Source: Kalmusia sp. IMI 367209
Taxonomy: Eukaryota > Ascomycota > Dothideomycetes > Pleosporales > Didymosphaeriaceae
Length of the DNA: 64,000 nucleotides
Assembly: GCA_027946365.1 (NCBI GenBank)
Contig: JAPEUQ010000008.1
Span: 1 to 64,000 of the forward strand
Reading direction: 5' to 3'
Each line of letters opens with the position of its first letter. The stretch's first letter is position 1. The notes beneath the pieces were generated by a model that was not told where the DNA came from, did no database searches, and saw nothing but the letters and a program-made list of their open reading frames with translations. Below, in pieces: positions 11,390 through 24,669 of this stretch. A program made the position numbers and the translations under genes.

Positions 11390-14300
11390 TAAAATATTCT
11401 ACCTCTTTTGAGGTCGATCCTCTGCCAAACTCTCTATAAAAGATATATAAGAATTTTTAGAATAAAAAGGTAAATAGTTATATACTATAAGGCTTATTAA
11501 GGTTCGTTGCTTTGTAGAGGGTCCTAATAGATCTTAATAGATATTAATAGTCTCTAGTAGGGCCTAGTTTATTCTTTCCTTTTTTAGAGGACGTCTGTAA
11601 CCTCTTTTACTATAGGAATTTCCATTATTAATCTTCTTAGGGAGACTTTAAATTTTTTTAATATTCTTTTAGTGCGTTTTTAGAAATTAAGATATTAGTT
11701 TTCTAGGAGTTCTTACTTTCGTTATAATCTATCTATTTAATTAAATATTCCTATTATCCTAACTCTCTCTACTATCTCTTAATAATATAATTAATTTTAT
11801 ATATATTATCTCCTAGTTGGCGTAAAGTGTCGCTAATAGGTTCTTATAAATAAGAAAAGGACTTATAAGACTTATAGAATTCTAATAAGAAGGAATAAAA
11901 TATTAGATAGGCTTCGCCTAACTCTAGTAGGTTAATCCTATAGGTAGTTAGTAGTAAACTAATATATTCTTTTATTATTTCTAGTCCTAGAAATTTTTAG
12001 TTGCTTTTACTTAGCCTTATAGATTTTATATACTAATTAAATATCTAGACTTTATCTCCTTTTTTAGTTTAAGAGATAGTCTTTTTTATTTACTATCTTC
12101 TTTTAGTATTTTTATATTACTTTTAGCTTTTTTTTATACTTCTATTCTAATATTAAGTAGTTTCTTAATTATTTAAAAGCCTTTAGGGCTTTCACCGTCT
12201 TCTAGGGGCTAATAGGGCCAGTTCGGCTTAGTTGGGTTATATCTAAAGTAAACTTAGAAAGGTGTATATCTAATAGATAAATATTAGCTATTATTATATA
12301 TAAACTCTACTAAAGAGATTTATAAGGCCTAATTATTTTATTTAAGTAAATAGAAGATATAAAGATACTATTTAAGGTCTAATTTTAGTATTTAGTCTAT
12401 CTATCTATCTAGGGTAGAAGGCTAACGTTAGGACTCACCTTAAATTAAAATAGTAGTAAAATATATTCTAGAAATATAATCTTATTACCGGCCCTCTATT
12501 TAATAGTACTATCTCTAGGTTACCATAAAGCCTTATAACCTTATAAATTTAGGCCTAGGCTAGGTTAGTACCGTCTAGTCTATATAAGTAGAAATATAAT
12601 AAGTTATCTTTAAAAATTAATTAACGATAACTAAGATTAAGTTATATATAGTTTCTATAAATTAACTTAGAGGTAGATTAGTAATAAAATTCATTATTAT
12701 ATATTACTAAGGCCTATTAGGGACCAATAGTAGCTATAGAAGACTATATAATTTATATCTCTTTAGGGTGGCCCTTTAATATCGTATATAGTTATATACG
12801 TAGTTAGAGACGTCCTTTATTATATTAGTCTAATGATAGCGTCTTTAGACTTATTTAAAAGTTTAGGTTATACTAAAATGTCTTAAAAGTAGTCTATTAT
12901 GATAACTTTTAATTATATTTATATATTCTTATATTATTTTAAGCTAAATAGGCTCCTTTAGGTCTAAATAGAAGTCGTTAGCCTATTTATATTAATTTAT
13001 TAGTGTTATCCCCTAATGATTCTAAATCTTCGGCCTCTAGCCTCTTTTAATTTTTAAGTATAGGGAGGTCGTTCTGTCTTCCTCTATTCTTTTTTTTAAA
13101 GCGTTGAATTTGGCTGTTTAGAGCCTAATTACGTTTCTATGTGTTATATATTCTTATAATAATTATAGACACGGGGGCCCCTTCAGCGTCCTATTAAGCT
13201 AGTAGCTCATTTAAGGGTTTTATAAACGCCTTATTATTTTTCTACTTAGGCTTACTAGTTATAAGTATATAATCTAGACGGTGAGATAATCTATTTACTA
13301 GATTTATAGATTCTAAATGGTAGGTTATAATAAAATTATATTCTAAGAGGGTTAAGTACGACTAAATATGGCGTACTATATGATTTTTATCTCTATAAAC
13401 TACTAAAGGTTATAATAATCTATAAAGATTTTAAAATAATATCTTTATAAATACTATTACTAATACTTTATATTTTTAATAATAGTAAGTAGTTCTTTAT
13501 TATATATATTATAATGATACTAGGTATCGTTAAGCTTTCTTAAAAAGAAGTTAATAGGCCGCCATATGGCCTAGCTATCCCTATTAGGGACTAGTTAACT
13601 ATAAATAGCGCTAATTACCCTCTAGATATATCTATCTCTAAATATATCTATCTATTATTCTTATAATAAGTAAGTATTAGTATCTTAAGAAACGTATTTT
13701 TAAGGTCCTAAAAGCTTTATTACCCTTAGGTTTTTAAGTCTAGCTAAAGCTCTCCTCCCTTCTTATAACTGGCCCCTAATAGACGTTATCTAGACCTTTC
13801 TTTATTAGACTAGTTAAAGGGAAGGGTAATCCTGGGAGAAATTAGCTATAAATCTATAATAATAATTTATTCCTAATAAATACCCTTATATTATATATAT
13901 AAATTAGTATTAGCTATAACTAAATTACCTCTTATATAATCTAGGTTAATTATACCAGGCCTTCGGCAGTGATGATAAAGCCTAAATGCTTAGTTATACT
14001 AGTATATTATTTATATTTTTTAGATTAATAAATAACTTTGTATCAGCGTAAACGTTGGAGTACCTCTCATATATAATATATATAGTCCTCCTTATTATTA
14101 GAAGACTAAGATGTCGTTAAGGTATATAATATAATTTATATCTATTAATTTAGCTAGTATTTAGATAATAAGTCCCTAAAACTACGCTAAGGCGTTGGTA
14201 AATCTAAAGACATTACTAAGTATTTAAAGTAGTTATAGTAGGTCCTAAATATAGTCTTTTACTTATCCCCTTTATAATATATATATGGTGATATACCTTC

Positions 14301-15633
14301 TTTAGGTTAATTTTTATAAAAATTTTCGCCTATTAGAGCCGATTTAGTAACTTAGTAATTAATAGGAGTAATCTATGATTTTTAATTATAATCTTATTTA
14401 GTCCTCTATAGTCTATATATAGTCTAAGACTACTATCTTTCTTTTTTATAAAGAGTATTAGCGCCCCTACTAATAACTTTAAGTGACGAATCACCCTCTT
14501 ATAAGATATTTTTAATATACTTCTAGAGAGTCTCTAATTCTAAGATTAATAAATTATATATAGGAAAGTGTGGTAGTTATAGCCTAATTTAAGCCTTCTA
14601 TATATAAGTTATACTTATTATAATCTAGTATCAGCCTTAAAGTCCTTACTAGAGCCTAGGTTATTAAAGTTGGAGTAAGTATCTAATATTAAGCTCTCTC
14701 TATTCCTAGTAGATCTATTCAGCCAGATTACCCACTATAGATATAATATAAGCGTAAATAGTTATATTTATATCTTAGAGTATATGATTAAACTCTTCTA
14801 TATCTTCTATAGTAATCTTTTTAAAGAACGTTATAGCTTTATAACCTCTCCTTAGAAAAGAATATATTAGCTTATAATATTAACCTTTAGGTTTACCTAG
14901 TTAAACTATAGTAAGCCTAAAAATATATTATACCCTAAGAGGTCTATTATTATAAAGGTACGCTTAAAGCTACTTACGTCCCCTTAAGTCTATAAGCTCT
15001 ATATTAAGTATTATAGTATTATATATTACTATCTTAGACCTATTTATTACTTTTATTAATAAATTATCTAAGGGTGTTATGTCTATCTTAGCCCGTTTAG
15101 CCTTTTCTAAGGATAATAGGTTTAGCGTAGATACTAAATCTATAAAAGTATTTATATTTATTAAGCTCTATTTAACTCTAGTCTTAAGGATAAGCATCCC
15201 TTTAGCTACTTATAAAGCTAGTTAAATAGATAGTCTATATTATGAACCTCTAAATTCGATTAATATAATTAATAATTAATTTAATATAGATAAATAGGCT
15301 ATTACTAGTCCTTCTACCCTTTATTTTTTTTTTAATAGATGTGTTTTTCTCTTTATTAAATTAAGTATCTCTCGACCTAGGCACTGCCAGTTTATTTAAG
15401 ATAGGGTAATCTAGATATATATATTCTAATTTATTATAATACTAGTAGATTAGTGCGTTAGGATTCTTAGTAGTATTTAATAGTACCTAATTAAATCCTT
15501 TTAGACTATTACCCCGTATATTAGTTATCTTGGCCTTTTTCTAGGTCTTTTTATTTTCCTTAAAATCTAGCCTCTACTAACGGTCCTTAGGCGGTCGTCC
15601 CTTCCCTAGGGAGGCCCCTTAAACTTATATAGG
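11390..15633 (-). mobile_element. RIP-degraded Ty3/gypsy retrotransposon remnant (minus strand)
   Basis: On the minus strand at about 14340-14472 the reverse transcriptase core reads GALILFIKKKDSSLRLYIDY then RGLNKI, close to the Ty3/gypsy consensus. Further down, at about 14105-14130, YIIYLNDIL stands where YLDDIL is expected, with the catalytic Asp changed to Asn by a G-to-A transition. The rest is full of stops. The upstream part of this element (protease and gag) should lie at higher coordinates. It appears to be interrupted at 15633 by the forward gypsy element and may continue after 23406. Its own LTRs were not found. Confidence 0.7.
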
Positions 15634-15850
15634 TGTAACGAGGATATCGTAAAGTTATTATAATATTGAGGTATATTACACAGGATTAATAGGGTCTAAA
15701 GTTAAAGCTAAGTGAATAAGCTGCGTAAAACCTATACTATATACTTATTTTAAAAACGTTAAGTATTATTCACTTAATATAACCAGAGTTATCCTTTTAC
15801 TATTAATCCTAGTGTAAAGTATATACTATTATCTATAACTAGACCTTATA
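15634..15850 (+). repeat. 5' LTR of gypsy element
   Basis: It starts TGTAACGAGGATATC and ends in ACTAGACCTTATA. It matches 23179-23401, with differences that are largely transitions. It is preceded by the target duplication ATAGG. Confidence 0.85.
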
Positions 15851-18800
15851 TAATAATATTTCTTATTATAATAGTCTAAGGATGGCTCCAAAAAGTTATA
15901 TAAGTAATAAGTAGAAGATAAACCTTATCTATAACTTTTTAGGATAATGAAGACGCACCTATTTAATATCTAAGAGAGAAATAACCTATACGTAATCCTA
16001 GCCCACCTTTAACGCTAGAAGAGCGTATCTTAGTTATAGAGAGGAGGCGCAATGAACTTCGCGCCCTATAATAACTATACGCCCTTAAGGCCGAAATCAC
16101 GGAACTCAAAAACTTAAATTAAACCTCTAGCCTAACTACTCCTATTAAGGAGGCTGAAGTCTAAAGTACTAATATATATAAATAAAATATATCTAGAACA
16201 CTCTAGCAATACGTAATAATATACGCTAAACTAAAAGACCTAACTAAATATAAGAATAAAAATTTAAAAGAATACTATAAATTCTTTTCTGTTCGTATAA
16301 GGTAGCATTTCACCTTCTATTATAAGAATTCTTACTAGATATGGATAAAGTTATCTCAAGGATATAGTACTATAGGAGGTAACCTTAGAGAGTTATAGTA
16401 TATATATTATAAACGTACCTTTAAGGCTAAGGGAAGATACCTACCTAAAATATCTCTTTAAGTAGTATATACTTAACTTACTTTCTAATCTAGTAAATTA
16501 TAGTTTAGAAGTAGCTATAGTATATACTTAAGCTATATAGTAAAAGGACTAAATAGTCTACTTTTTATAATCTACCTTAATGTTATTAAGGATTAACTTT
16601 TTATACTAAGGAATAAAGGGTACAATACCTTTTCTTAAAGTTAAGATCTAAGTTATAGAGGATAATTACTAACTATTATTAAGTACCTACTATAAGAGAA
16701 GACCTTATTACGTTAGACTCTATACTTAAGCGGAATCATTGTGCACTACTAATATAGGAATACTATAGCCGCCACGTATTAAAGGTAAAATATAAAGAGA
16801 CTATACTAAATTAATAAATATTTAATAATAAAGATAGACTTTATAATAAGAAAAACATTACATACTATAAATGTAATAAGGTTAATTACTATATAAATAA
16901 ATACTGGAGTAGTAACTCTAAACCAACCCTATATAAATTAATAAGATAAGAAAAGGTTAAGCCTTACTAATAACCTAGGATAGTAAGGCGCCTACTAATA
17001 TATATCTCTACTAGGCATGAAGCGCATGTGTAGCGTAGCTAAAAATATAGGCCTAGAATAGTAACTTTAAACTATTTTTAACCTATAGGCTAATATTAGT
17101 CTAATTAGCTAAAGGATCGCTATAGAGATAGACTTATAATCTATTAAAGGAGCTAAACTTCTAAACTAAGATAGATTAAAGCCTAATATTAGAATATCTA
17201 CGCCGCTTATATACGCTCTTCTAGGTATATCTAATAGATGATATGGGTATTTAACGTTATGTAACGACGATAGTCTATAGCGTTAATAAAGAAGGGATTC
17301 CTCTCTTACTAGAAAACCTATTCTTATACATGAAGGAGATATCCATCTTAATTATAGTACTTAAATATAGTATTAGGGTTATACTAAAGCTATTATATAA
17401 CTTATTACTATAAAAACTTTAAAGGAAATTAAGTAAACTAGCTTTAACCTATTACCTTTTAGGAGTTCTATAGACTACTAGTAGCTTAGAGTCTTACTTA
17501 TATTAATAAAGCGCGTGTAGCGTAAGTACTAAGCCTCCTAGATATATTATATAAATATAGTAATATATTTAATAAGGAAGCAGCATCTACTCTTCTAAAA
17601 TTTAAAGAATCTAACTACGCAATCCCTATTATAAAGGGAAGGAATCTCTATAGATCTTTATATAACCTTTTAGCGCGTGAGCTTTTAAGTGCTTTAAGAA
17701 AGTACTTAGAAGATACTCTTAAAGAGGTAGATTAGGCATAGTACTAGCCCTACTAAAGCACTAATTTTATTTATTCTAAAGAAGGATGGAACGTTATAAC
17801 TTTATATTAACTATAGAAGACTCAACGCTATTACTATTAAGAATTATTATATACTCTCTTTAGTTAGAGAGATACTTAATCGCCTATTAGACGCATATTA
17901 CTATATGACCTAGACCTCTATAATGCCTACTATAGGATTTAAATTTAGGTAGGGAATAGTAAAACGGTATTCTAAACTCGATATAGTTATTTTAAATATC
18001 TAGTTATACCTTTTAGGTTAATAAACGCACCGTGAGTTTTTAGATATATATTAATAAGGTACTAGTATAGTACCTAGACCATATATATATTATATACCTA
18101 GATGATATATTTATCTATATTTATAGCGAGGATATTATACTTTACTAGTATACTATACGCTCTATACTTAAATTATTGCGAAAAGCTGCTTTTATTAATT
18201 TAGGAAAGTATACGTTCACCTTAGGTAATATATATTTCCTTAGCTTTATTATTAGCATCGTGAGGTATCTGCGCGGATCCTACGCGCACGGAGATAATAA
18301 CTAGATAACTATAACTAATAAATATTAAAGAACTCTAGTTATTTCTAGAATTTATAAATTTCTATTAATATTTTATTAAAGATTACGTAAAAGAAACCGC
18401 TCCTCTATTAGATCTACTAAAGAAAGAATAAGAATTCTAGTAGAATATAAAAGCTAAGAGTGCCTTTAAAAGGCTTAAAGAGTACTTTTTAAGTATATCT
18501 ATCCTACGCTACTTTAACCCTACGCTTACTATTTAATTAGAGATAGATATATCTGGCCGCACTAGTTCCCTTGGAACAGTGTTGGTCACCTTTTTTGAAA
18601 TCTTTTGAATCCTTTTACATTTGATATTGGCGTAGACTTTGTTGATAATCGCTCTGACCCAGCGACTGGATCTAGTCTACACAGCTGCCCACTACGTAAT
18701 AGCTTGAGCTTCTCTTGCTTATGCACCGCAAACAAAACAACATACTGTAAGCTCTACACCCAAAAAAAGTTCACTTATTCTACGCATAGCAACTTGGATC

Positions 18801-18918
18801 TCCATCGCCTTGTCACCGCCCTTCGCACTACGCGCTCAGCCTCGCTGCGCTACGGAGGATCTCGCGCATCCAGGCAACGCTCTCGTCACCCATCAACTTG
18901 AAGATGAACTCTTGGTCA

Positions 18919-19278
18919 TCACTGCCCAACACCAGGACACCAGCACCCACCCGGTTTGCGACCCCCCAGAGCTCCTCTCTCTGCAACGCTCGCTTCACTA
19001 ATGCTCAAGCACACGTGCTGCTGGCAACTTCCTTCGACTATCCTGCGCACTCTTAAGACCTCCTCATTGTGGTTATCTTTGGCAATCCCGGACCGGACTC
19101 GCTGTCTATAACGCGCAGCATCTGCGAGGGCTTTGGCGTACGCCTCATCGTCCGTGGGGTAGACGACAGGACCACAGGCAACAGATTCGGACAGTTCGGC
19201 AAGGTCGATTCTGATGCGAAAGTTGTTTGTGGGCATAGCAGAATCTAGACAATATGTCAGCGATAGTCGTTTATACAA
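18919..19278 (-). CDS. hypothetical protein in the GC-balanced insert
   Basis: An open frame of 119 codons runs on the minus strand. A more natural start is the internal ATG at about 19236, giving MPTNNFRIRIDLAELSES, followed by a helix-rich part with YPTDDEAYAKALADAARYRQ. The upstream sequence GGTACG...TTGTCTAG could be a 5' leader intron. Codon use looks like a normal gene of this genome and not like the surrounding repeat. No family was recognised. It may be a captured gene fragment carried by the insert rather than a working gene. Confidence 0.3.
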   Translation of the reverse strand: MYKRLSLTYCLDSAMPTNNFRIRIDLAELSESVACGPVVYPTDDEAYAKALADAARYRQRVRSGIAKDNHNEEVLRVRRIVEGSCQQHVCLSISEASVAERGALGGRKPGGCWCPGVGQ

Positions 19279-19410
19279 GATCGCGCGGCGTACCTGGCCT
19301 AGAGAAGAAAGAGAACATGTTTCGCAGTCGGTAAGGCGGATATTGACGTTATAGTTAGCGAGGCGGAGAGATGACGGTTGCTACTTGCGACAATCTTGAC
19401 GGATGGCGAC

Positions 19411-19467
19411 TCATCATGGCTGCCACCATGATGAGAAGCCGTCGTCAAAAGACGGTACGCGTACCGT
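19411..19467. repeat. 9-bp hairpin and 16-bp perfect palindrome
   Basis: TCATCATGG (19411-19419) pairs with CCATGATGA (19426-19434) across a 6-base loop. Right after it, ACGGTACGCGTACCGT (19452-19467) is a perfect palindrome. Both lie upstream of the minus-strand ORF of the insert and could be promoter or structural elements of the mobile unit. Confidence 0.6.
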
Positions 19468-19602
19468 GTCCTTTCTTTGATGAATTGAACGACTTTTAAT
19501 TGGAGCGTGCGCCAAGCCTCGCTTCATAATCTGGCGTGATGATCTCATAATCTAATCTGATGATCTGATAAGTCTAGCGGAAACGCAACACCTTTACTAT
19601 CA

Positions 19603-19707
19603 ACACCTTTTAAAACGCCTTTCAAGTTAGAAAAGCAGGAGGGAACCGCTGCTATCTTTTTTAGTTTACTATCCTTCATACTACGTACAATCTTTCGATG
19701 ATTAAAA
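19603..19707 (+). repeat. hairpin-containing repeat, copy 1 (3' part of the insert)
   Basis: ACACCTTTTAAAACGCCTTTC is followed by AGCAG...CTGCT (stem 19634-19638 with 19649-19653), a T run, then TTTACTAT and TACGTACAATC...GATGATTAAAA. The same words in the same order occur at 26493-26607. The position at the end of a target-duplication-flanked insert suggests the conserved 3' tail of a mobile element family. Confidence 0.6.
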
Positions 19708-22700
19708 TACATATAATAGATATATCTACTTTTATAATCTCTAGCATCCTATTACAGCTATTTAAAGATTAGAAATGGCATTTAGTTACTTTTACTTTAA
19801 GAAAACTTTAAGTTATAGAGCTTAATTATAAAGTTTATAATCTTAAGCTTTTTATTATTATCTACTATTTTAAATAGTAGAGATATTATTTAGATGGCGT
19901 ACAGTACACTATTTAGGTACTAAGTAACTATAATAACCTACGCGACATATGCGCTGTGCAGAAGCTGAGCCCATAATAAGCACGTTAGGTAATATACCTA
20001 GTAGCTTTTAATTTTAAGATGGAACACCGCCTAGGAAAAATAAATCCTATGGACGGGCTATTAAGAAGGATAGATTATATATAGGAGAACCTATTACTAA
20101 CCTATTTATTATCTACCCTACAGAATAAGTTACTATTAAGGGATAAGTATAGTAAAGCGAGAGGATCCACGAATAAGTTTAGCTTATTAGATATATATAA
20201 GATATACGTAACTAATACTTATAGATTTATAAAGGGCCCTACTACTAGTGCTATAGTATGTACGCTATGTATACCACACTTACTAGCTAGGGTGTTGGTT
20301 AGTAGCGAACCTATAACAGTAGAATCTAATCTACTTACTAAGATAAGGTAACTCTAGTAAAGAAATATCTTTACTATTAAGTATATTGCCCGCTTAGCGA
20401 GTGAGGATAGTACTTAAAATATAGAAAGGCGCATATTTAACGCCTTAATAAAAAGGAAGTCCTAAGATATAATAGTAGATTATATATTCTAAATAAACTA
20501 GCTATTAGGTAAGAGATTTTATTCCAAAACTATAATACGCGTATAATAGGCTATTTTAGTATATATAGGACGCTTAAACTTATTAAGAGGACCTACTATT
20601 AGCCTAATATAAGTTAAGATATTTAGAAATATATAAGAATATGTGCTATTTGCCAAAGGAGTAAAGCTCCAAGGTATAATAAATATAATAAGCTAGTATC
20701 TTTACTAGTTCTAGAGGATATCTTTAAGAAAGTTTTACTAGACTTTATTATAGGATTACTCTCCCTAGCTAAGGATTATATAGGCTATACCTTTAATATA
20801 ATCCTAGTGATCGTATACCTTCTCTAAGATAGCTATCTATATCCTAGCACTAAAGTTATGGGATGTAAGATAATTTACTAATACCTATTTTAAGGAGGTT
20901 ATTTTAAAGTTTAGTATATAGAAAGGTATTATATTAGATAAAGGATCTATCTTCACCTCTATATTTTAGACAAAAATATGCTACCAACTATAAATAAAAC
21001 GTAGGTTAAGCACCACCTTCTATCTATAAATAGATGGGTAAATAGAACGCCAGAATTAGACCTTAGAATAATATCTATAGATATTTATATTAACTTTATA
21101 GGAGAACTAGATTATATTATTATTAATAGTCTAATTTGCTTATAACAACTCTATATATAAATCTATGAAGATAACGCCATTCTACGATATATATAAAAAG
21201 CACCCTATCCTTATAACGTCTCCTGTGGACAGTAGGTAAGAGGGGGAGATACCAGATGTAGTTAATAGAATAAAATGTATATATAGCGTAAGAGTATCGC
21301 TTACGGAACACCTCTAAATAGCCTAAAAGTATTAGAGTTAGTACTATAATAAGAAATATAAATTAGAGTCCTTCCGCTAAGGAGACCTAGTATTACTAAG
21401 TATAAAACACATTTATATATTTTATTAGTCTAGTAAAAAAGCTTTTTAGTAAGTTTATTAAACCTTTTAAGTATAAGATATAGTTAAAACGTAGATATAT
21501 TACTTACTCTTTCCACCTAACTATTATATTTATAACGTCTTCCATGTTTCACTCCTTAAACATTAAAAACTAAGATAAGAATAAGAAGACAACACCCTAC
21601 CACTAGAGGTTACACCTAAAGGAGAAGAAATCTAAAAGTAGAAAAAATTCTAGTAAGAAGAATAAAAAAGGATAATAATAATATCTACTCTACTAGAAAG
21701 GCTATAATAAATCTTAGAATATCTAGACTCTAGAAGCGGATTTTAAAAATATAGATAAGCTAGTGTAGACTTTTAAATAGAAGAAAGGATCTTCACCTAT
21801 AAGAAAGAAGTTAAGAGCATAAAAGGTATACATGAGGTATAACTATTAAATAGGATCATTTAGGGACTATACGGTCTATAGGGTATCTACTTAAAATATA
21901 AATACTAGAAGGTAAAAAAAAAAGGAAAATAAGCTTTACTAGGATCCGCGCCTATATATACTAAGTATTTTACTTAGTATTACTACTACCACCAACCATC
22001 TTTTTATTACCCGCCACCTTATTAATCGCATCCTTAATTAACTATTTAAGTAGATTTACTAAAGTACTACTATTATTATTATTATTACTATTATTAGAGT
22101 TATCTTAACCGCCACCCTAACCCGCCGCCTAAGCGGCCTAAAGGGCCTAGACTATAATATTAACCTAAGAAGATATTAGTATACGCTCTAAGTGCGTTTA
22201 AAGTGCGAATATATTAATCCTTATATAATAAGAATAAGACTAGCTAGAGCTTTAAGAGTAGTAATAATATAACGCTACTCCTAAAGGATTAGGCTAAGAA
22301 ATTAGGGGCTTATAATAGAAACTTAGGTGACTAAATCTATTAGAGTTCTAGAATATACTATAACGCGCCTACAGTTTACTAGCTTTAAGTTAAACTACTT
22401 CTAGGTCCACGTAAACTTTACGCCTTAAGCCTAGATCTCTAGATTAGTCCTATAAGTAGCTATAGCTAGAATATTAGTAATAGCGACGTAGTACTAATTA
22501 TAAAACTTATAAAAATAATTTAAGTAGTTATTTATCGCTGTCAGTACCTATAAATATTAGCTAAGATATATATATAGCACACAACCTATATAATCTATTA
22601 AGGTATAGCTACCCTAATTACTGTCCTTATAATACTTATAATAGTATTCCTTAGACTTCTTATAATTATCTAGTAGCTTAACTAGACTCTACGTATAACG

Positions 22701-23164
22701 TATATAAGTTATAATAAGAGTGACTTGATTAGTATACTTAGTAGTAGCGCTCTATGCGAAATCATATATATTATATAATATAGTCTTCTTAATATACTTA
22801 AGGAGCGGGTAATGAACCATAATAATTAATTTAGGGTAAGTGAGTTATATACGCTTTGTGTACACTAAAGTGGTATATATATAGTATTAAGGATAAAAAG
22901 ATTAATATAGTATTATAATAAGATTAAAATAAAAGAGATTACCTATTTATACTATAGACTTACTATCACGTGGGCGAGATCTCAAAAATGAAAGGCATAG
23001 AATCTTAGTATAATAATATATACGCCATATCTATCGTAAACACAGCACGCACGTAGTATATATCTATAGTATATATAGAAAACGTTAATACTATAGATAC
23101 TCTTTTTCTTTCCTATAAGGTGAGGTTTTTATTAAGGCTATAGCAGCTATAAGGGACTGCAGCT

Positions 23165-23175
23165 AGAGGGGGAAA
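23165..23175 (+). other. polypurine tract of gypsy element
   Basis: AGAGGGGGAAA sits a few bases before the 3' LTR, where plus-strand DNA synthesis of an LTR retrotransposon is primed. Confidence 0.6.
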
Positions 23176-23178
23176 TTC

Positions 23179-23401
23179 TATAATAAGGATATCATGAAGT
23201 TGCTATGATGTTAAGATATATTACGCTAGGATTAATAGGGTCTAGTGCGCTAAGAAAGCTAAGTGAATGAGCTACGTAAAATCTACACTACGCGCTTATT
23301 TTAAAAACGTTAAGTATTATTTACTTAATATAACCAGAGTTATCCTTTTATTATTAATTCTAGTGTGAAGTATATACTATTACCTATAACTAGACCTTAT
23401 A
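23179..23401 (+). repeat. 3' LTR of gypsy element
   Basis: This is the partner of 15634-15850. The expected TGT start has become TAT by a G-to-A change, as in RIP. The target copy ATAGG follows at 23402-23406. Confidence 0.85.
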
Positions 23402-23406
23402 ATAGG

Positions 23407-24398
23407 TCTTTCTATTTAAAAGATAATTAATACTTAAAGTTCTATATTAGAGATTATCTTTTAAGCTTAGTGGGAACCGACTGTAGTCACTAGTAAATAT
23501 AGAGAGTTAGATACCCTATAAATTCTAATTTTATTATTTAACGTTAGTAACTTTTAGTTCCTTCTAATAGCCCTAAAGGTAGTTTAGTAGATCTAAAAGA
23601 CTTATTCTAACTTTTATTAATATTATTTAAGCTAATTATATACTAACTGGCGCCGCTTATTAGGAGATTCTAGAGCTTATAGTATCTTTCCTTTAATGTC
23701 TCCTATATTTTCTACTAGTATAGATCCTAAGATTATTAGGACTAGACCTTAGTCTTCTATATTATACGGAGAACATTAGTTATAAACTATAAAGTATAGT
23801 TAACCTTTAATTATTTATATATAAAGTAGACCTCTAAGGCTTAAAAGTAGAGTTTATAGTTATCTTTCTAATAATTAAAATTGCGTTAATCTTTTTGGGT
23901 ATATTTATATAGTTACTTCTATATTAGTAGGCGTAAGGATAAGGGCTTTTAAATTATAGTAGATACTTCTAAGATTTTTATTAACTTAAAAGTACTTTAG
24001 TATTATCTATATTATATTAGCGTCGAATCTTATTAATACGCTAAAGTTTAATAGCATTTCTTTAATTATTTAGTTATTTTTAGGCCGTATCTAAGTTTTT
24101 GAACGTGCTATTAATTAGTATATTCTAACTAGTAATAGTAGTTATTTAGGGGTCTACTTTATTATTAGTAGACCCTAATAGGCGTTGACTAGTGGAAGGC
24201 GTTACCTAATAATAGATAATTAGTAGAGTAAATAGAGATAGGATTAATTATAATCCCTTATCTACTAAATTAGGACTTTCTTTAACTATTATGGTGTATA
24301 TATCCTACGTAGTAGGAGCGCTCTTAAACTTAGGTTGTCTAAAACTTATAGAGGCAAGTCAATCTAGACTACTTATTAAAATTTCTAAGTAATTTAAA
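23407..24398. other. AT-rich degenerate repeat block
   Basis: Stops occur in all frames and no gene is readable. By its place it may be the upstream part of the minus-strand gypsy element of 11390-15633, cut off by the nested insertion, but no motif was found to prove it. Confidence 0.5.
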
Positions 24399-24592
24399 TG
24401 TCACATCATTAAATATAGTAGTATAGTCTTAACTTTAGGGAATTAATAGTAGATTGTAGAATAGACGAATTGCTGACGGTTAGAGCCGGTTAGCTTTCCT
24501 AATATATAGTCCTATATTATATAATAGGTCTAGATAGTACCCAATAGCGTCAGACAGCGCTCACTAAGTACTATAGACCTTAATATGTGACA
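24399..24592. repeat. solo LTR-like repeat, copy A (194 bp, RIP-mutated)
   Basis: It starts TGTCACATC and ends with the inverted match GATGTGACA-like ATATGTGACA. It has the same length and the same word order as copy B, for example TAGTAGATTGTAGAATAGACGAAT. It is flanked by TTAAA and TTAAG, an imperfect 5-bp duplication with a G/A difference. Where it differs from copy B it has mostly A or T in place of G or C. Confidence 0.75.
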
Positions 24593-24669
24593 TTAAGACT
24601 AGTAAATAGATCAGAAGTAATTATTAGTAAGTATAGATTAGATATGTATAGATATAGATTGAGATTAGA

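Larger units (their letters stand above)
18555..19715. mobile_element. GC-balanced insert in gypsy RNase H, 12-bp target duplication
   Basis: The insert is bounded by ATAGATATATCT at 18543-18554 and again at 19716-19727. Removing it with one copy restores the gypsy RNase H reading LEIDISTFIISSILLQLFKD followed by KWHLVTFTLRKL, so the boundaries are exact. Its base composition is like the gene-rich part of the window, unlike the mutated host element, so it came in after RIP or escaped it. A 12-bp duplication fits a non-LTR (LINE/SINE-type) insertion better than hAT, Tc1 or LTR elements. It has no transposase or reverse transcriptase of its own. It contains a short minus-strand ORF, strong palindromes, and a 3' part that recurs at 26493-26607. 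Confidence 0.7.
15634..23401 (+). mobile_element. complete but RIP-degraded Ty3/gypsy LTR retrotransposon
   Basis: Two LTRs of about 220 bp (15634-15850 and 23179-23401) flank a gag-pol body and differ mainly by C/T and G/A. The 5-bp duplication ATAGG is perfect (15629-15633 and 23402-23406). A polypurine tract AGAGGGGGAAA lies just before the 3' LTR. In order on the plus strand can be read a zinc knuckle whose cysteines have mostly become Tyr (YYKCNKVNYYINKYW, about 16863-16907), reverse transcriptase (about 17780-18125, with YLDDIFIY intact), RNase H, integrase with CAICQRSKAPRYNK near 20645-20690 and DFIIGL near 20740, and a terminal NVFHVSLL near 21535. The RT-RNase H-integrase order is that of Ty3/gypsy. 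Every domain carries stops, so the copy is dead. A later insertion (18555-19715) splits RNase H. Confidence 0.88.

Noticed and set aside
18605..18901. Plus-strand open frame at the start of the GC-balanced insert as a gene
   Set aside because: It has no recognisable domain and overlaps the end of the more gene-like minus-strand frame; it lacks a convincing continuation.
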